A DNA stretch of 64,000 nucleotides from Jaltomata sinuosa (GCA_003996215.1 QJPP01007598.1:92896-156895), one strand, 5' to 3'; positions 1 through 10,095 are shown, counted from the first letter of the stretch. Notes: generated by a model not told the origin, from the letters alone. Numbers and translations are program-made.

Positions 1-51
1 CTGGCGGATCACCCATACTTTACGAGATCCAAAGCACGAGCATCCACCAAC

Positions 52-3000
52 ATGACTGATTCAAGTGCATCTGACCAGGCTGGCTTAGGGCTTATCACCG
101 TTCTTAGAGACGATCCTGAGACTTCGGAGGGGAGAAACGCAACCCTTCAGGATGAACACATCGCCCATATGATGCAACAAATGGCTGATATGCAAAGCGA
201 AATTGATCGACTTCGAAACCTTACCAAACTCTCTATTAGCCTGAATACACCACTTCCCGAATATGGAACAAACACCGCTATTCCACCTACTTTTCCACCT
301 GTTAACAAAACCAACCTAACTACTACCAATCCGCCTCCTAACCCACAACAAGCCAACTCACAACAAACCAATCCATTACCCTTCACTAATCCGTATGTTC
401 CTCAAGCTCCACTTACCCAAACTACCCCACCTACCCAAACTCCACTTACCCAAACTACCCTACCTATCCAAGCTCCATTTACCCAAACCTCCCCACTTGT
501 CCAAAACTATCAAGCGACCCAACACATACCGGCGGCACACACTGCAGTTCCTAACACGCAATATGTGCCACAGGTATATGTAGCGGGAGCTCAACCTTTC
601 CCTACCCCAATGCCAACCATGATAGAAGTTGATCCATATGAGGAGATGGAGAGGGAAGCAAGGTCTAAAGTAGATGAGAATGTAGCAAAGGAGATCCGCA
701 GTCTGAAAGAAGCATTCAAAAGTATCCAAGTCCACAGGGGATGTGAAGGGCTTGAGTATGAGGATTTATGTGTTCATCCTGATGTGGAGTTGCCTGCAGG
801 GTATAAGGTGCCAAAATTTGATGTATTTGATGGAAAAGGAAACCCTAGAGCTCATTTGAGGTCGTACTGTGACAAGCTAGTTGGAGTAGGTAAAGATGAA
901 GCCATTAGGATGAAGCTGTTTATAAGGAGTTTGACAGGAGAAGCCCTTGATTGGTACACAATCCAAAATCCACAGAAATGGCGAAGTTGGAGTGCTTTGG
1001 CGCAGGAATTCATGGACAGGTTCAAGTTTAATACTGAGGTCATCCCAGATAGGTTCTATTTATCAAAGTTAGATAAGAGGTCGACAGAAACTTTCAGAGA
1101 GTACGCCATGCGTTGGAGAGCAGAAGCCGCAAAAGTTCAACCTCCGATGGCAGAAAGTGAAATGACTTCTGTCTTTGTACAATCTCAACAAGATGCAACA
1201 TATTATGACAAGTTGATAAGTGTGGTGGGACAGAAGTTTTCTGAAGTTGTAAGGATAGGAGAATTTGTTGAAGAAGGTATTAAAACTGGAAGGATCACTA
1301 ATTTGGCAGCATTACAAGCAACGAGTAAGGCAATTCAGTCGGATTTAATTGGGGGAGTGAACAAGAAGAAGAAAGATGGAGTGTCTTCTGTCATGACCAT
1401 CCAGGAGCGTAGGCCAGACCAGATGCTAACATATCAAAACCCATTACCCCATCCTCTACCTTATAGCCAATACACCCAAATTCCTCATCCTTATTACCAA
1501 CCTCCACCTGCTTCATATCCAGTTTACACCACCCAACCAGCATATTGTCCACCTCGAGCACCTGCCTATCAAAATCCACCACAATACCAGCCTACCTATC
1601 CACCTCAACCCCACTACCAACAACAAATTCGTCCTCCAAATGCACCCAGACCACGCCCAAACTATGAAAGAAGGCCAGTTAAAACTTATACACCTCTAGC
1701 CGAACCCTTATCCCAACTATATGAAAGGTTGAGAGCCGCAGGAGTTCTCCAACCAATCCAAGGAAGAATTCCCAACCCCCTCCCTGGATGGTATGACGAG
1801 ACTAAACATTGTGCCTACCACTCTGGAGTTGCTGGCCATGACACTGAGAATTGCCTTACTCTCAAAGACAAGATTGAAGCGTTGATCAAAGAAGGAGTTA
1901 TTCAGCTCAAGGGAGCTCCCCCTAATGTGACCAACAATCCTCTGCCAAATCACGACAATGTCAATGTGAACATGATTACCATTGATGAAGAATGCAATTT
2001 GGAAGGGACTATTGTACCAGTCAAAGATGAAGGGAAAGTCGCAACATCAGCCTTCATTGCACCCATAATCACAGTTGAGGTGCGAGCACCCGTTGAAGTA
2101 GAAGTTCTCACTCCCAAGCCCAAGATCACAGCCTTAGTTGCTCAAGCGCCTTCTTTTGACACCAAAGCAGTTCCTTGGGATTATCCGATTGGTGCAAGGG
2201 ACAAAGGAAAAGGAAAGATAGTGGTAGAAACTGCCGCTGCTGGCATGACAAGATCCGGACGTTGTTATATTCCTGAAGAAATTATACGAGGAGCACCTAA
2301 CAACCAAAAAAGGGTTGTGACAGAAGCTGAAGTAGAAGAGTTTTGGAGGAAAATGCCGACTAAGGAGTATTCTGTGGTAGAGCAGCTGAAGAAAACTCCC
2401 GCACAAATCTCTTTATTATCTTTGTTATTGAATTCTGCAACTCATAGGAGTGCTTTGGTGAAAGTACTAAATGAAGCTTATGTATCAGCTGAGACCACTA
2501 GCGAGAAATTTTCAGCTATGGTGGGGCAAGTTCTGGAAGCTAACAAAGTCTCCTTTCATGAAGATGAGTTGCCTCCTGAAGGCTTGGGGCATAATAGAGC
2601 ATTGAACATTACCGTCAAGTGCAGAGATAAGTTTGTTTCTAAAGTTTTGATTGATAATGGATCAGCTGTTAACATTTGTCCTTTCACTACCCTTCGGGCC
2701 TTGGGAATTGACATTGGAAAAGTTCGTGAAAGTCATGTAAGGGTTAGAGGCTTTGATGGGACCCAAAGAGGAGTCATGGGAGAAATTGATTTGGCGCTAC
2801 AAATTGGACCTGTGGAGTTCACGGTGGAATTCCAAGTGTTGGACATATCTGCTAGCTACAATTTGTTACTGGGAAGGCCATGGATTCATATGGCTGGTGC
2901 AGTTCCTTCTACCCTGCATCAGACTTTGAAATTTGTTTGGGATTATCATGAAGTTGTGATTCATGGAGAGTGCAATAATTCGATCTACCATGAAAACTCA

Positions 3001-3537
3001 GTTCCTGTTATTGAGCGCATGGAAAAGCTGGATGGATCTGCTTTTCATGTTAGAGAAATTACGTGTACTACTCAAGTTGAAAGGGTAAAATTGCCACGTG
3101 TGCTTATAATGGTGGCTTGGGAAATGCTGAAGAATGGTTTTATGCCTGGTCGAGGTCTTGGAGTGAACTTGGATGGAATAGTGGAGCCAATTCAACTGCG
3201 TGGTCAGAAGGACACTTTTGGTCTTGGATACGTGCCTGCTCTTAATGAAGTCTCATCAGCTAGTCTTAAAAGAAAAGGTGACATTCTCTTGCCAAAGCCT
3301 ATCCCACTCTTGGATCAGTCATTTTCCAAGGCGATTGTTGCTCAGGTATCAGAAGAAGCTGTTGAAGACGACCTCGTGGAAGGGCTCCAAAACCTGTTCA
3401 TTACTGAGGAAGAAGCTGAATGCAATGTGATTCTGGAGGATTGCACCGAGACCCCAACCATCTGGGATGCTGAACCTGGAGCTGCTTTGAACAATTGGAC
3501 TTGTACCCCATCCCCGGTTCTCCGGGAGTCTTGGTAG
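52..3537 (+). CDS. Gag-protease polyprotein (ORF of the Tat/Ogre element)
   Basis: 1161 codons, uninterrupted. Residues 1-210 are Gln/Pro/Thr-rich with degenerate TQT-P repeats. The retrotransposon Gag domain is around residues 235-425 (FDGKGNPRAHL, LTGEALDWY). A second Pro/Tyr/Gln-rich linker follows, then a short Cys/His cluster near residue 586 (CAYHSGVAGHDTENC). The protease is around residues 840-960 with the active-site motif IDNGSA in place of DTG/DSG and a partner LLLGRPW motif. A G-patch-like stretch (MLKNGFMPGRGLG) follows at about 1011-1050. The stop codon TAG at 3535-3537 lies inside a predicted intron starting at 3534, so this product comes from unspliced RNA. The start is the first ATG after the window edge and in good context. 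It forms the particle shell and matures the polyprotein. Confidence 0.88.
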   Translation: MTDSSASDQAGLGLITVLRDDPETSEGRNATLQDEHIAHMMQQMADMQSEIDRLRNLTKLSISLNTPLPEYGTNTAIPPTFPPVNKTNLTTTNPPPNPQQANSQQTNPLPFTNPYVPQAPLTQTTPPTQTPLTQTTLPIQAPFTQTSPLVQNYQATQHIPAAHTAVPNTQYVPQVYVAGAQPFPTPMPTMIEVDPYEEMEREARSKVDENVAKEIRSLKEAFKSIQVHRGCEGLEYEDLCVHPDVELPAGYKVPKFDVFDGKGNPRAHLRSYCDKLVGVGKDEAIRMKLFIRSLTGEALDWYTIQNPQKWRSWSALAQEFMDRFKFNTEVIPDRFYLSKLDKRSTETFREYAMRWRAEAAKVQPPMAESEMTSVFVQSQQDATYYDKLISVVGQKFSEVVRIGEFVEEGIKTGRITNLAALQATSKAIQSDLIGGVNKKKKDGVSSVMTIQERRPDQMLTYQNPLPHPLPYSQYTQIPHPYYQPPPASYPVYTTQPAYCPPRAPAYQNPPQYQPTYPPQPHYQQQIRPPNAPRPRPNYERRPVKTYTPLAEPLSQLYERLRAAGVLQPIQGRIPNPLPGWYDETKHCAYHSGVAGHDTENCLTLKDKIEALIKEGVIQLKGAPPNVTNNPLPNHDNVNVNMITIDEECNLEGTIVPVKDEGKVATSAFIAPIITVEVRAPVEVEVLTPKPKITALVAQAPSFDTKAVPWDYPIGARDKGKGKIVVETAAAGMTRSGRCYIPEEIIRGAPNNQKRVVTEAEVEEFWRKMPTKEYSVVEQLKKTPAQISLLSLLLNSATHRSALVKVLNEAYVSAETTSEKFSAMVGQVLEANKVSFHEDELPPEGLGHNRALNITVKCRDKFVSKVLIDNGSAVNICPFTTLRALGIDIGKVRESHVRVRGFDGTQRGVMGEIDLALQIGPVEFTVEFQVLDISASYNLLLGRPWIHMAGAVPSTLHQTLKFVWDYHEVVIHGECNNSIYHENSVPVIERMEKLDGSAFHVREITCTTQVERVKLPRVLIMVAWEMLKNGFMPGRGLGVNLDGIVEPIQLRGQKDTFGLGYVPALNEVSSASLKRKGDILLPKPIPLLDQSFSKAIVAQVSEEAVEDDLVEGLQNLFITEEEAECNVILEDCTETPTIWDAEPGAALNNWTCTPSPVLRESW

Positions 3538-3721
3538 ATGATTGTATTAATATTATTGAACGACACGATTCAAAATTGAGGCCTGAATCGTGTTTATAGA
3601 CTTAATATGTTTTGCCTCCATTTTTGAAAGCTTAAATGCCAAATCCAAACTATGGTTTTTCTATTTCTTAAAATATTTCAACCTTGTCTTCATTAATTAA
3701 TTTGTCCTTTCTCTTTTTCAG
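3534..3721 (+). other. Predicted 188-bp retrotransposon intron between protease and RT
   Basis: The donor is the GT at 3534-3535 (CTTG/GTAGAT) and the acceptor is the AG at 3720-3721, after a pyrimidine tract (CTTTCTCTTTTTCAG). Removing 3534-3721 deletes the gag-protease stop codon. It also places the last two bases of exon 1 plus base 3722 in frame with the pol reading frame at 3723. I checked the frame arithmetic: gag codons start at 52+3n and pol codons at multiples of three. An intron in this position is characteristic of Ogre elements. Splice use itself is inferred, not seen. Confidence 0.75.
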
Positions 3722-6700
3722 CAAGCAAACTAACAAATCTGCCAATACTCTAAATGTGACATGTAATGAAACAAGCGAACAAATTCCAAATAGGGAACAA
3801 GATTTTGAAGAATATGAAGAGGATATGCAGCCTGAAGAGTTGACTGAAGAATTGGAACACTTCGAGAATAAGGCAAAGCCAAATCTAGATGAAACTGAGA
3901 CGATAAACTTGGGAGATTCAGAATTGGTGAGGGAAACAAGAATCAGCGTCCATTTGACTCCATCCCAAAGGAAAGAATTGATTGATCTTTTGAGACAATA
4001 CATAGACGTGTTCGCATGGTCATATGATGATATGCCGGGTCTGAGTACAGACATTGTTTCACATAGGTTGCCAATTGATCCATCTTGTCCTCCGGTAAAG
4101 CAAAAGCCAAGAAAGATCAAGCCTGATTTGAGTTTGAAAGTTAAGGAAGAAGTCTCCAAGCAATTTGACGCCAATGTCATTCGAGTCACAAAATATCCCA
4201 CTTGGTTAGCCAACATAGTACCTGTGCCAAAGAAAGACGGGAAAATCAGAGTATGTGTGGATTATCGGGATCTCAACAAGGCTAGCCCGAAGGATGATTT
4301 CCCTCTCCCAAACATTCACATTCTTATCGATAATTGTGCAAAGCACGAGTTGCAGTCATTTGTTGACTGCTTCGCAGGCTACCACCAGATCTTGATGGAC
4401 GAGGAAGACGCTGAGAAAACAACATTCATCACGCCCTGGGGAATATATTGTTATCGGGTAATGCCTTTTGGACTCAAGAATGCGGGAGCTACATACATGA
4501 GAGCTATGACTACCATTTTCCATGACATGATCCATAAAGAGATTGAAGTCTATGTGGATGATGTCATTATCAAGTCACGGAAGAGCTCGGATCACTTGAC
4601 AGATTTGAAGAAGTTCTTTGACAGATTGAGAAGATACAATCTGAAACTAAATCCTGCTAAATGTGCATTCGGTGTCCCTGCCGGGAAGTTGCTAGGTTTC
4701 ATTGTGAGTAGGAAAGGCATAGAATTGGATCCTTCAAAAATAAAGGCTATTCAAGACTTGCCTCCTCCTAAAAATCGGAAGGATGTGATGAGTTTCCTTG
4801 GTAGGCTCAATTACATTAGTCGGTTTATTGCACAATCTACTGTGATTTGTGAACCGATATTCAAACTGCTGAGGAAAGATGCTGCTACCAAATGGATGGA
4901 AGATTGCCAACAAGCTTTTGATAGAATCAAAGAGTATCTGTCCAGTCCGCCTGTCTTGGTGCCCCCAGAACCTGGAAGACCATTGCTGCTATATTTATCT
5001 GTATCTGACAATGCATTTGGATGCGTATTGGGACAACATGATGAAACTGGAAAGAAGGAGCAGGCTATATACTACTTGAGCAAGAAGTTCACGCCCTATG
5101 AAGCCCGATATACTTTGTTGGAACGCACTTGTTGTGCCTTAACTTGGGTTGCACAAAAGTTGAGGCATTACTTGTGTGCATATACTACTTTTCTCCTCTC
5201 AAGGATGGATCCGCTCAAGTACATCTTTCAGAAGCCCATGCCCACTGGAAAGCTAGCGAAATGGCAAATTTTGCTAAGTGAGTTCGACATTATTTATGTT
5301 ACTCAAAAGGCAGTCAAGGGACAAGCGTTAGCTGATCATCTTGCTGAAAACCCTGTAGATGAAGAGTATGAGCCTCTTAAAACTTACTTCCCGGATGAAG
5401 AGGTTTTGTTTATTGGGGAGGACATTTCAGAAGATTATCCAGGATGGAGAATATTGTTTGATGGGGCTGCGAACTTCAAAGGAGTCGGTGTTGGGGCTGT
5501 GCTAATTTCAGAATCAGGCCAACATTATCCAATCTCGGTAAAGCTCAGGTTTCCATGTACCAACAATATGGCAGAATATGAAGCTTGTATTCTGGGACTT
5601 AGATTGGCCTTTGATATGAACATACAAGAATTGTTGGTTATGGGGGACTCAGATTTAGTGATTCATCAAGTACAAGGTGAATGGAATGTCAAGAATGCGA
5701 AGTTACTCCCATATCTGGAGTGCGTGAAAGAGTTGCGAAAGAGGTTCATCAAGATTGAATTCAAACATGTCCCAAGAGCTCAAAACGAGTTCGCAGATGC
5801 ATTGGCAACCCTGTCTTCTATGATTCGACATCCCGATAAGAACCACATAGATCCTATCAAGGTGAGTGTACAAGCTCAACCAGCCTATTGTTTCCATGTA
5901 GATGAAGAACCAGATGGAGAACCTTGGTTCTATGACATTAAGAGATATCTCGAGAATGGAGATTATCCGGAGGGCATAACCAGCATTCAGAAGAAGACAC
6001 TTCGGAGATTGGCAAACCACTTTTTTCTAAATGGAGAAATCCTTTATAGGAGGACTCCAAATTTAGGATTGTTAAGGTGTGTTGACGCTCAAGAGGCAAT
6101 CAAGTTGGTTGAAGAAATACACGGCGGCACATGTGGGCCACACATGAATGGTTTTGTTCTGGCAAAGAAGATTTTACGAGCTGGCTATTTTTGGATGACC
6201 ATGGAAACAGACTGCATTCATTTTGTGAGAAAATGTCATAAATGTCAGATTCATGGTGACTTGATTCGGGTTCCACCAAATGAACTCAATGTGACGAGCT
6301 CTCCTTGGCCATTTGCAGCTTGGGGCATGGACGTCATTGGTCCTATTGAGCCAGCCGCGTCAAATGGGCATCGATTCGTTTTGGTAGCTATTGATTACTT
6401 CACAAAATGGATAGAAGCATCTTCATACAAGTCTGTAACAAAGAAGGTGGTGACGGATTTTGTTCGTAATAACATCATCTGTCGATTTGGAATTCCTGAG
6501 TCAATTATAACTGATAATGGAGCTAATCTCAATAGTAATTTGATGCGTGAGATATGCGAGAAGTTTAAGATTACTCATCGCAATTCCACTCCCTATCGAC
6601 CTCAGATGAATGGAGCAGTTGAGGCAGCCAATAAGAACATCAAAAGGATATTGCGGAAGATGATTGATAACTACAAGCATTGGCACGAGAATTTGCCATT

Positions 6701-6875
6701 TGCCCTCCTTGGCTATCGCACCACGATCAGGACTTCAACTGGGGCAACGCCTTATCTTTTGGTCTATGGAACGGAAGCAGTGTTACCGGCAGAAGTGGAG
6801 ATACCGTCTTTGAGAATCATACAAGAAGCTGAGTTGAGTGATGCCAAATGGGTACATAATCGTATGAACAGTTGA
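3684..6875 (+). CDS. Pol polyprotein: RT, RNase H, archaeal-type RNase H, integrase (frameshifted at its 3' end)
   Basis: The open frame is 1063 codons, but its first 13 codons are intron; true coding probably begins at 3722. RT lies about residues 130-370, with VPVPKKDGKIRVCVDYRDLN and the catalytic YVDD near residue 290. The Ty3-type RNase H follows at about 435-520. A second RNase H of archaeal type lies at about 587-710 (FDGAAN, MAEYEA, GDSDLV), diagnostic of the Tat clade. The integrase has an HHCC-type zinc site near 805-855 (HGG...CHKCQ) and a DDE core (WGMDVIGP, TDNGAN, NGAVEAANK). The frame ends early at 6875 because one base seems to be missing near 6862-6866; the rest of the integrase C-terminus is in the next entry. 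This copy is therefore probably not autonomous. Confidence 0.88.
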   Translation: MSSLINLSFLFFSKQTNKSANTLNVTCNETSEQIPNREQDFEEYEEDMQPEELTEELEHFENKAKPNLDETETINLGDSELVRETRISVHLTPSQRKELIDLLRQYIDVFAWSYDDMPGLSTDIVSHRLPIDPSCPPVKQKPRKIKPDLSLKVKEEVSKQFDANVIRVTKYPTWLANIVPVPKKDGKIRVCVDYRDLNKASPKDDFPLPNIHILIDNCAKHELQSFVDCFAGYHQILMDEEDAEKTTFITPWGIYCYRVMPFGLKNAGATYMRAMTTIFHDMIHKEIEVYVDDVIIKSRKSSDHLTDLKKFFDRLRRYNLKLNPAKCAFGVPAGKLLGFIVSRKGIELDPSKIKAIQDLPPPKNRKDVMSFLGRLNYISRFIAQSTVICEPIFKLLRKDAATKWMEDCQQAFDRIKEYLSSPPVLVPPEPGRPLLLYLSVSDNAFGCVLGQHDETGKKEQAIYYLSKKFTPYEARYTLLERTCCALTWVAQKLRHYLCAYTTFLLSRMDPLKYIFQKPMPTGKLAKWQILLSEFDIIYVTQKAVKGQALADHLAENPVDEEYEPLKTYFPDEEVLFIGEDISEDYPGWRILFDGAANFKGVGVGAVLISESGQHYPISVKLRFPCTNNMAEYEACILGLRLAFDMNIQELLVMGDSDLVIHQVQGEWNVKNAKLLPYLECVKELRKRFIKIEFKHVPRAQNEFADALATLSSMIRHPDKNHIDPIKVSVQAQPAYCFHVDEEPDGEPWFYDIKRYLENGDYPEGITSIQKKTLRRLANHFFLNGEILYRRTPNLGLLRCVDAQEAIKLVEEIHGGTCGPHMNGFVLAKKILRAGYFWMTMETDCIHFVRKCHKCQIHGDLIRVPPNELNVTSSPWPFAAWGMDVIGPIEPAASNGHRFVLVAIDYFTKWIEASSYKSVTKKVVTDFVRNNIICRFGIPESIITDNGANLNSNLMREICEKFKITHRNSTPYRPQMNGAVEAANKNIKRILRKMIDNYKHWHENLPFALLGYRTTIRTSTGATPYLLVYGTEAVLPAEVEIPSLRIIQEAELSDAKWVHNRMNS

Positions 6876-7171
6876 TGCTAATTGATGAAAAGAGAATGAA
6901 TGCAGTTTGTCACGGACAACTTTATCAGAATAGGATGGCCAAGGCTTTCAACAAGAAGGTAAGACCGAGGCAATTTACACCTGGGCAATTGGTTTTGAAG
7001 CGCATATTTCCAAACCAACACGAAGCTAAAGGAAAATTTGCACCTAATTGGCAAGGGCCTTACATGGTTCACCGAGTACTGACTGGAGGAGCATTGATTC
7101 TGGCTGAAATGGATGGTGAAGTTTGGCCGAAAGCCATCAATGCAGATGCCGTTAAGAGATATTATGTCTAG
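6872..7171 (+). pseudogene. Integrase C-terminal part after a single-base frameshift
   Basis: A 99-codon stretch overlaps the end of the pol frame by four bases. It carries the normal C-terminal integrase sequence of this family, including the GQLVLKRIFPN and KFAPNWQGPYMV motifs. It is in a different frame from the main pol ORF, and a one-base deletion at about 6862-6866 explains the shift. It is not an independent gene; the ATG at 6872 is incidental. Confidence 0.8.
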
Positions 7172-7221
7172 AAGCTTTTTATTTTTTGTTTTGTTTATGT
7201 AATGTCTTTCTATGTAATCAA

Positions 7222-7574
7222 AACTACGTATGACCTAATTCCCTTGGCGGGACACGTAGGAAACCCACATCGGGTTTGGTCTCTTAAGTAGAAATCTCCA
7301 AAGATCCCATTTTGCTTGTAATGGAACTACGTTGCGACCTGATTCCCTCGGTGGGATACGTAGGCGGTCCGCATTGGCCTCGGTCACTTTATTAAAGAAA
7401 ATCCCAATTCCGTTTTTTTTTGGTTTTGTTATATATGTAACGAACTACGTCTGGCCTGATTCCTTTGGATACGTAGGCAACTCGTGGAGGGTTCAGCCCC
7501 TTAGTTAAAAAACTTTTCAGAAATGTATTTTATGAACTACGCTTGGCCTGATTCCCTTGGTGGGATACGTAGGC
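7222..7574 (+). repeat. Four spaced copies of a ~40-bp hairpin motif in the retrotransposon 3' region
   Basis: Copies lie at about 7222-7260, 7325-7365, 7443-7479 and 7534-7574. Each begins AACTACG, continues with a GCCTGATTCC-like core and ends TACGTAGGC. The CTACGT and ACGTAG ends can pair, giving a short stem around a conserved ~25-base loop. A fifth, diverged copy is at 9309-9355, just before the 3' LTR. Spacing is irregular (80-120 bp), so this is dispersed reiteration, not a simple satellite. The function is unknown. Confidence 0.75.
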
Positions 7575-8159
7575 AGCCTATATAAGGCTCGGTCTCATCA
7601 TGATGGAGCTTCAGTACTTTTCCTAAGTCAGAAACTGGGACAATTTTAAGGGCATCATTGCGAGCAGGCGTCAGAGGATATCAAAGAGTATTCGATCAAC
7701 CCAGTCATCCGACAAAAGAAAGGACATTCGCTTTGGATAAAGGACGTTTGTGTTGTTTCACAGCATGTCACAATTTAAAATTTGGCAGAAGTTCTTTACA
7801 ATTATACGTTCTTTACAATTATACGTATATGCATACTTTATATATCTATTTATTTTTACTTATGTTCTATTCTAAAAGGATTTTCAATCAAATGTTTTAT
7901 ATTATTCATTGGCCAAGATTTACGATAAATGGGGGTTGCAAGTCCAAAAGCGGAAGCAAGAAGTATCAAGACCCAGAGTTTCAAAGTCAACGCAAATCAA
8001 CCTCCCCCCAAAACTTATAATTTTTCTTTGAGTACAGGTTTTTCAGATTAGCAGAAGTGGAATAGCCGATAGCGATTACATCTTCGCGGGAATTATATCT
8101 CGAACGGTTTGCTTATAATATTTAGGAAATATTATGCTTCTTATGTGATGTTGATTTTT

Positions 8160-8700
8160 AAATTCATTACTAAAGCTTTACAAAAGATTTCAAATACATT
8201 GATTGCTCTACACAAATAATTTCAAATGCACTGCACAAATGCTTTCAAACGCTTTAAAATGCATTATGCATGACTTTAATTGTCTTTCAAATGCACTGCA
8301 CAAATGCTTTCAACTGCTTTAAAATGCATTATGCATGGCTTTAATTGTCTTTCAAATGCGCTGCACATGCACTGCACAAATGCTTTCAAATGCTTTAAAA
8401 CGCATTATGCATGGCTTTAATTGTCTTTCAAATGCGCAACACACGCACTGCACACATGGCTTTAATTACTTTGCATAGATGCTTTCAGAATTATTAAATA
8501 AATACTGCACAAATGCTTCACATAAATGCTTTAAATACACTGCACATGACTTTCAATTATTGTCTAATGCATTGCACAAATGCTTTAAAATGCATCGCAC
8601 AATTGCTTTAAATACGCCGCACAATTGCTTTAAATACGCCGCACAATTGCTTTAAGTATATTGCACAAGTATTTTTTAATATATCGCACAAATGCTTTCC
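8160..8700 (+). repeat. Tandem array, ~65-bp units decaying into ~20-bp units
   Basis: The unit carries TTCAAATGCACTGCACAAA, then TTTAAAATGCATTATGCATG, then CTTTAATTGTC. Clear copies start near 8220, 8288 and 8352. From about 8580 the pattern collapses to ~21-bp units (GCACAATTGCTTTAAATACGCC), three nearly identical. It is non-coding and lies between integrase and 3' LTR, a place where Ogre-type elements are known to carry tandem repeats. Confidence 0.8.
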
Positions 8701-8704
8701 ATAA

Positions 8705-8950
8705 TGTATTGCTTTCATACGCATTATTGGCTTGAAATGCCTCATTTTCATAAATCATTGGCTTGAAAAGCCTCATCTTCATAAAATATTTGGGTTAAGG
8801 CCTCATTTCATTAATCATCGCCAAAAGGCATCATTCTCATGAATCATTGGCCTAAAACCCCATTTTCATAAGCTTTGTTTCATTAAATCATTTCAGCCTG
8901 CAAGGCCGCATTTTCATAAATTGACGCCCAAAAGGTGTTATTTGTTCATG
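8705..8950 (+). repeat. Degenerate repeats with GGC...GCC mini-stems
   Basis: About six diverged units of roughly 35-45 bp contain TTGGCTTGAAATGCCTCATT and TTCATAAATC. In several units the GGC before the A-run and the GCC after it can pair. It directly follows the previous array and is not coding in any frame. Confidence 0.6.
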
Positions 8951-9490
8951 AATTTATTATACACGCTTTACATTTAATATTTACTTCCTAATTGTTTTGT
9001 CTAGTTTAAGTTTCGCAGGAGCATTAGCATAACGTGGAACTATTTCTAAGCAGCGAACTGGGGCAATTTGTGGGGAATGACGCTCAGACTCCCAACAAAG
9101 ATCAAGGATCTACCTCGAACTTCGCTCGAATTTACTCTCAAATAATCTACTTACATCGACAGCTCGATGATTAAGTTCGCTCATTTCATTTTCTAAATTC
9201 TAAGGTCTGGAATATGTTTCCTAAATCATAATACCCAGTGTCATCATAATCCGACACTGGGACAACATTCATTATGATTCCTTGTTCATAGGGTATCATA
9301 ATCTTTCAGAACTACAGACGGCTTGATTCTCGTGCAACCCGAGATATGTAGGCAACTCGGAGACCAGAGTTCGGCCACAACTCTCTCAAATTTCCTTCAA
9401 AATTTCCTTCATACTTAATTCTATCCATTGAGACAAAATTAGGTTACTAAGTCAACTTCTTTGCCCGAAAACTCTTACATCATCCTCGGT

Positions 9491-9505
9491 CAAAGAGGGA
9501 CAAGC
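9491..9505 (+). other. Polypurine tract before the 3' LTR
   Basis: The purine-rich stretch CAAAGAGGGACAAGC lies immediately before the TGTTGACACC start of the LTR. This is the expected position of the plus-strand primer for reverse transcription. Confidence 0.6.
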
Positions 9506-9733
9506 TGTTGACACCTAATTTTGTCCCATCTTTCTTCCCGATTAATTCTTTATGCTTCAAATAATTTTGATAATTTACAATTTATTTTATTATAATTAGA
9601 AATCTATGTAATGCTATCATCCTTATTTTTGTGAAATTATCAATGTAGTTCTACTACTATTATTATTATTACTTTATTATTGTTATTATTTTTTAAATCT
9701 AGCAGCGTGCTCGTTATTTTTAATTTAGCAAAG

Positions 9734-10095
9734 GACGGGCCGTCACCCCTAGACAGTGTTGCTCCTCTCCTTGACGGTCAATGTGACGGACTGTCACATA
9801 TGTGATGGACCGTCACTCAGACCGTCACCTTAAGGCAGTGGCACTGCCTTCTTTGCTAACTTGACGGCCAGGCTGACGGACCGTCACCACCTTGACAGAC
9901 CGTCGCCTGGACCGTCACCTTAAGGCAGTGGCACTGCCTCTGTGCTGCCATGGTGCGACGGTGGGGGTGACGGACCGTCACCACCTTGACGGACCGTCAC
10001 GGCGGCCGTCACCCCTAGACAGTGTTGCTCCTCTCCTTGACGGTCAATGTGACGGACCGTCACACATGTGACGGACCGTCACTCAGGCCGTCACT
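9734..10095. repeat. GC-rich palindrome cluster in the LTR (GTGACGGNCCGTCAC family)
   Basis: More than ten half- or full palindromes of the type GTGACGGACCGTCAC occur here. Two pairs form larger palindromes: about 9783-9816 centred on CATATG and about 10050-10081 centred on ACATGT. A perfect hairpin, AGGCAGTG-G-CACTGCCT, occurs twice (near 9834 and 9924). The block that includes AGACAGTGTTGCTCCTCTCC is duplicated about 275 bp apart (near 9752 and 10016). GC content is far above the surroundings. Confidence 0.85.

Noticed and set aside
3668..4216. 182-codon minus-strand frame opposite pol
   Set aside because: It is a shadow of the RT coding strand, with no independent evidence.
7658..8020. 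120-codon frame after integrase
   Set aside because: It is in the non-coding 3' region, crosses repeat sequence, and has no recognisable domain.
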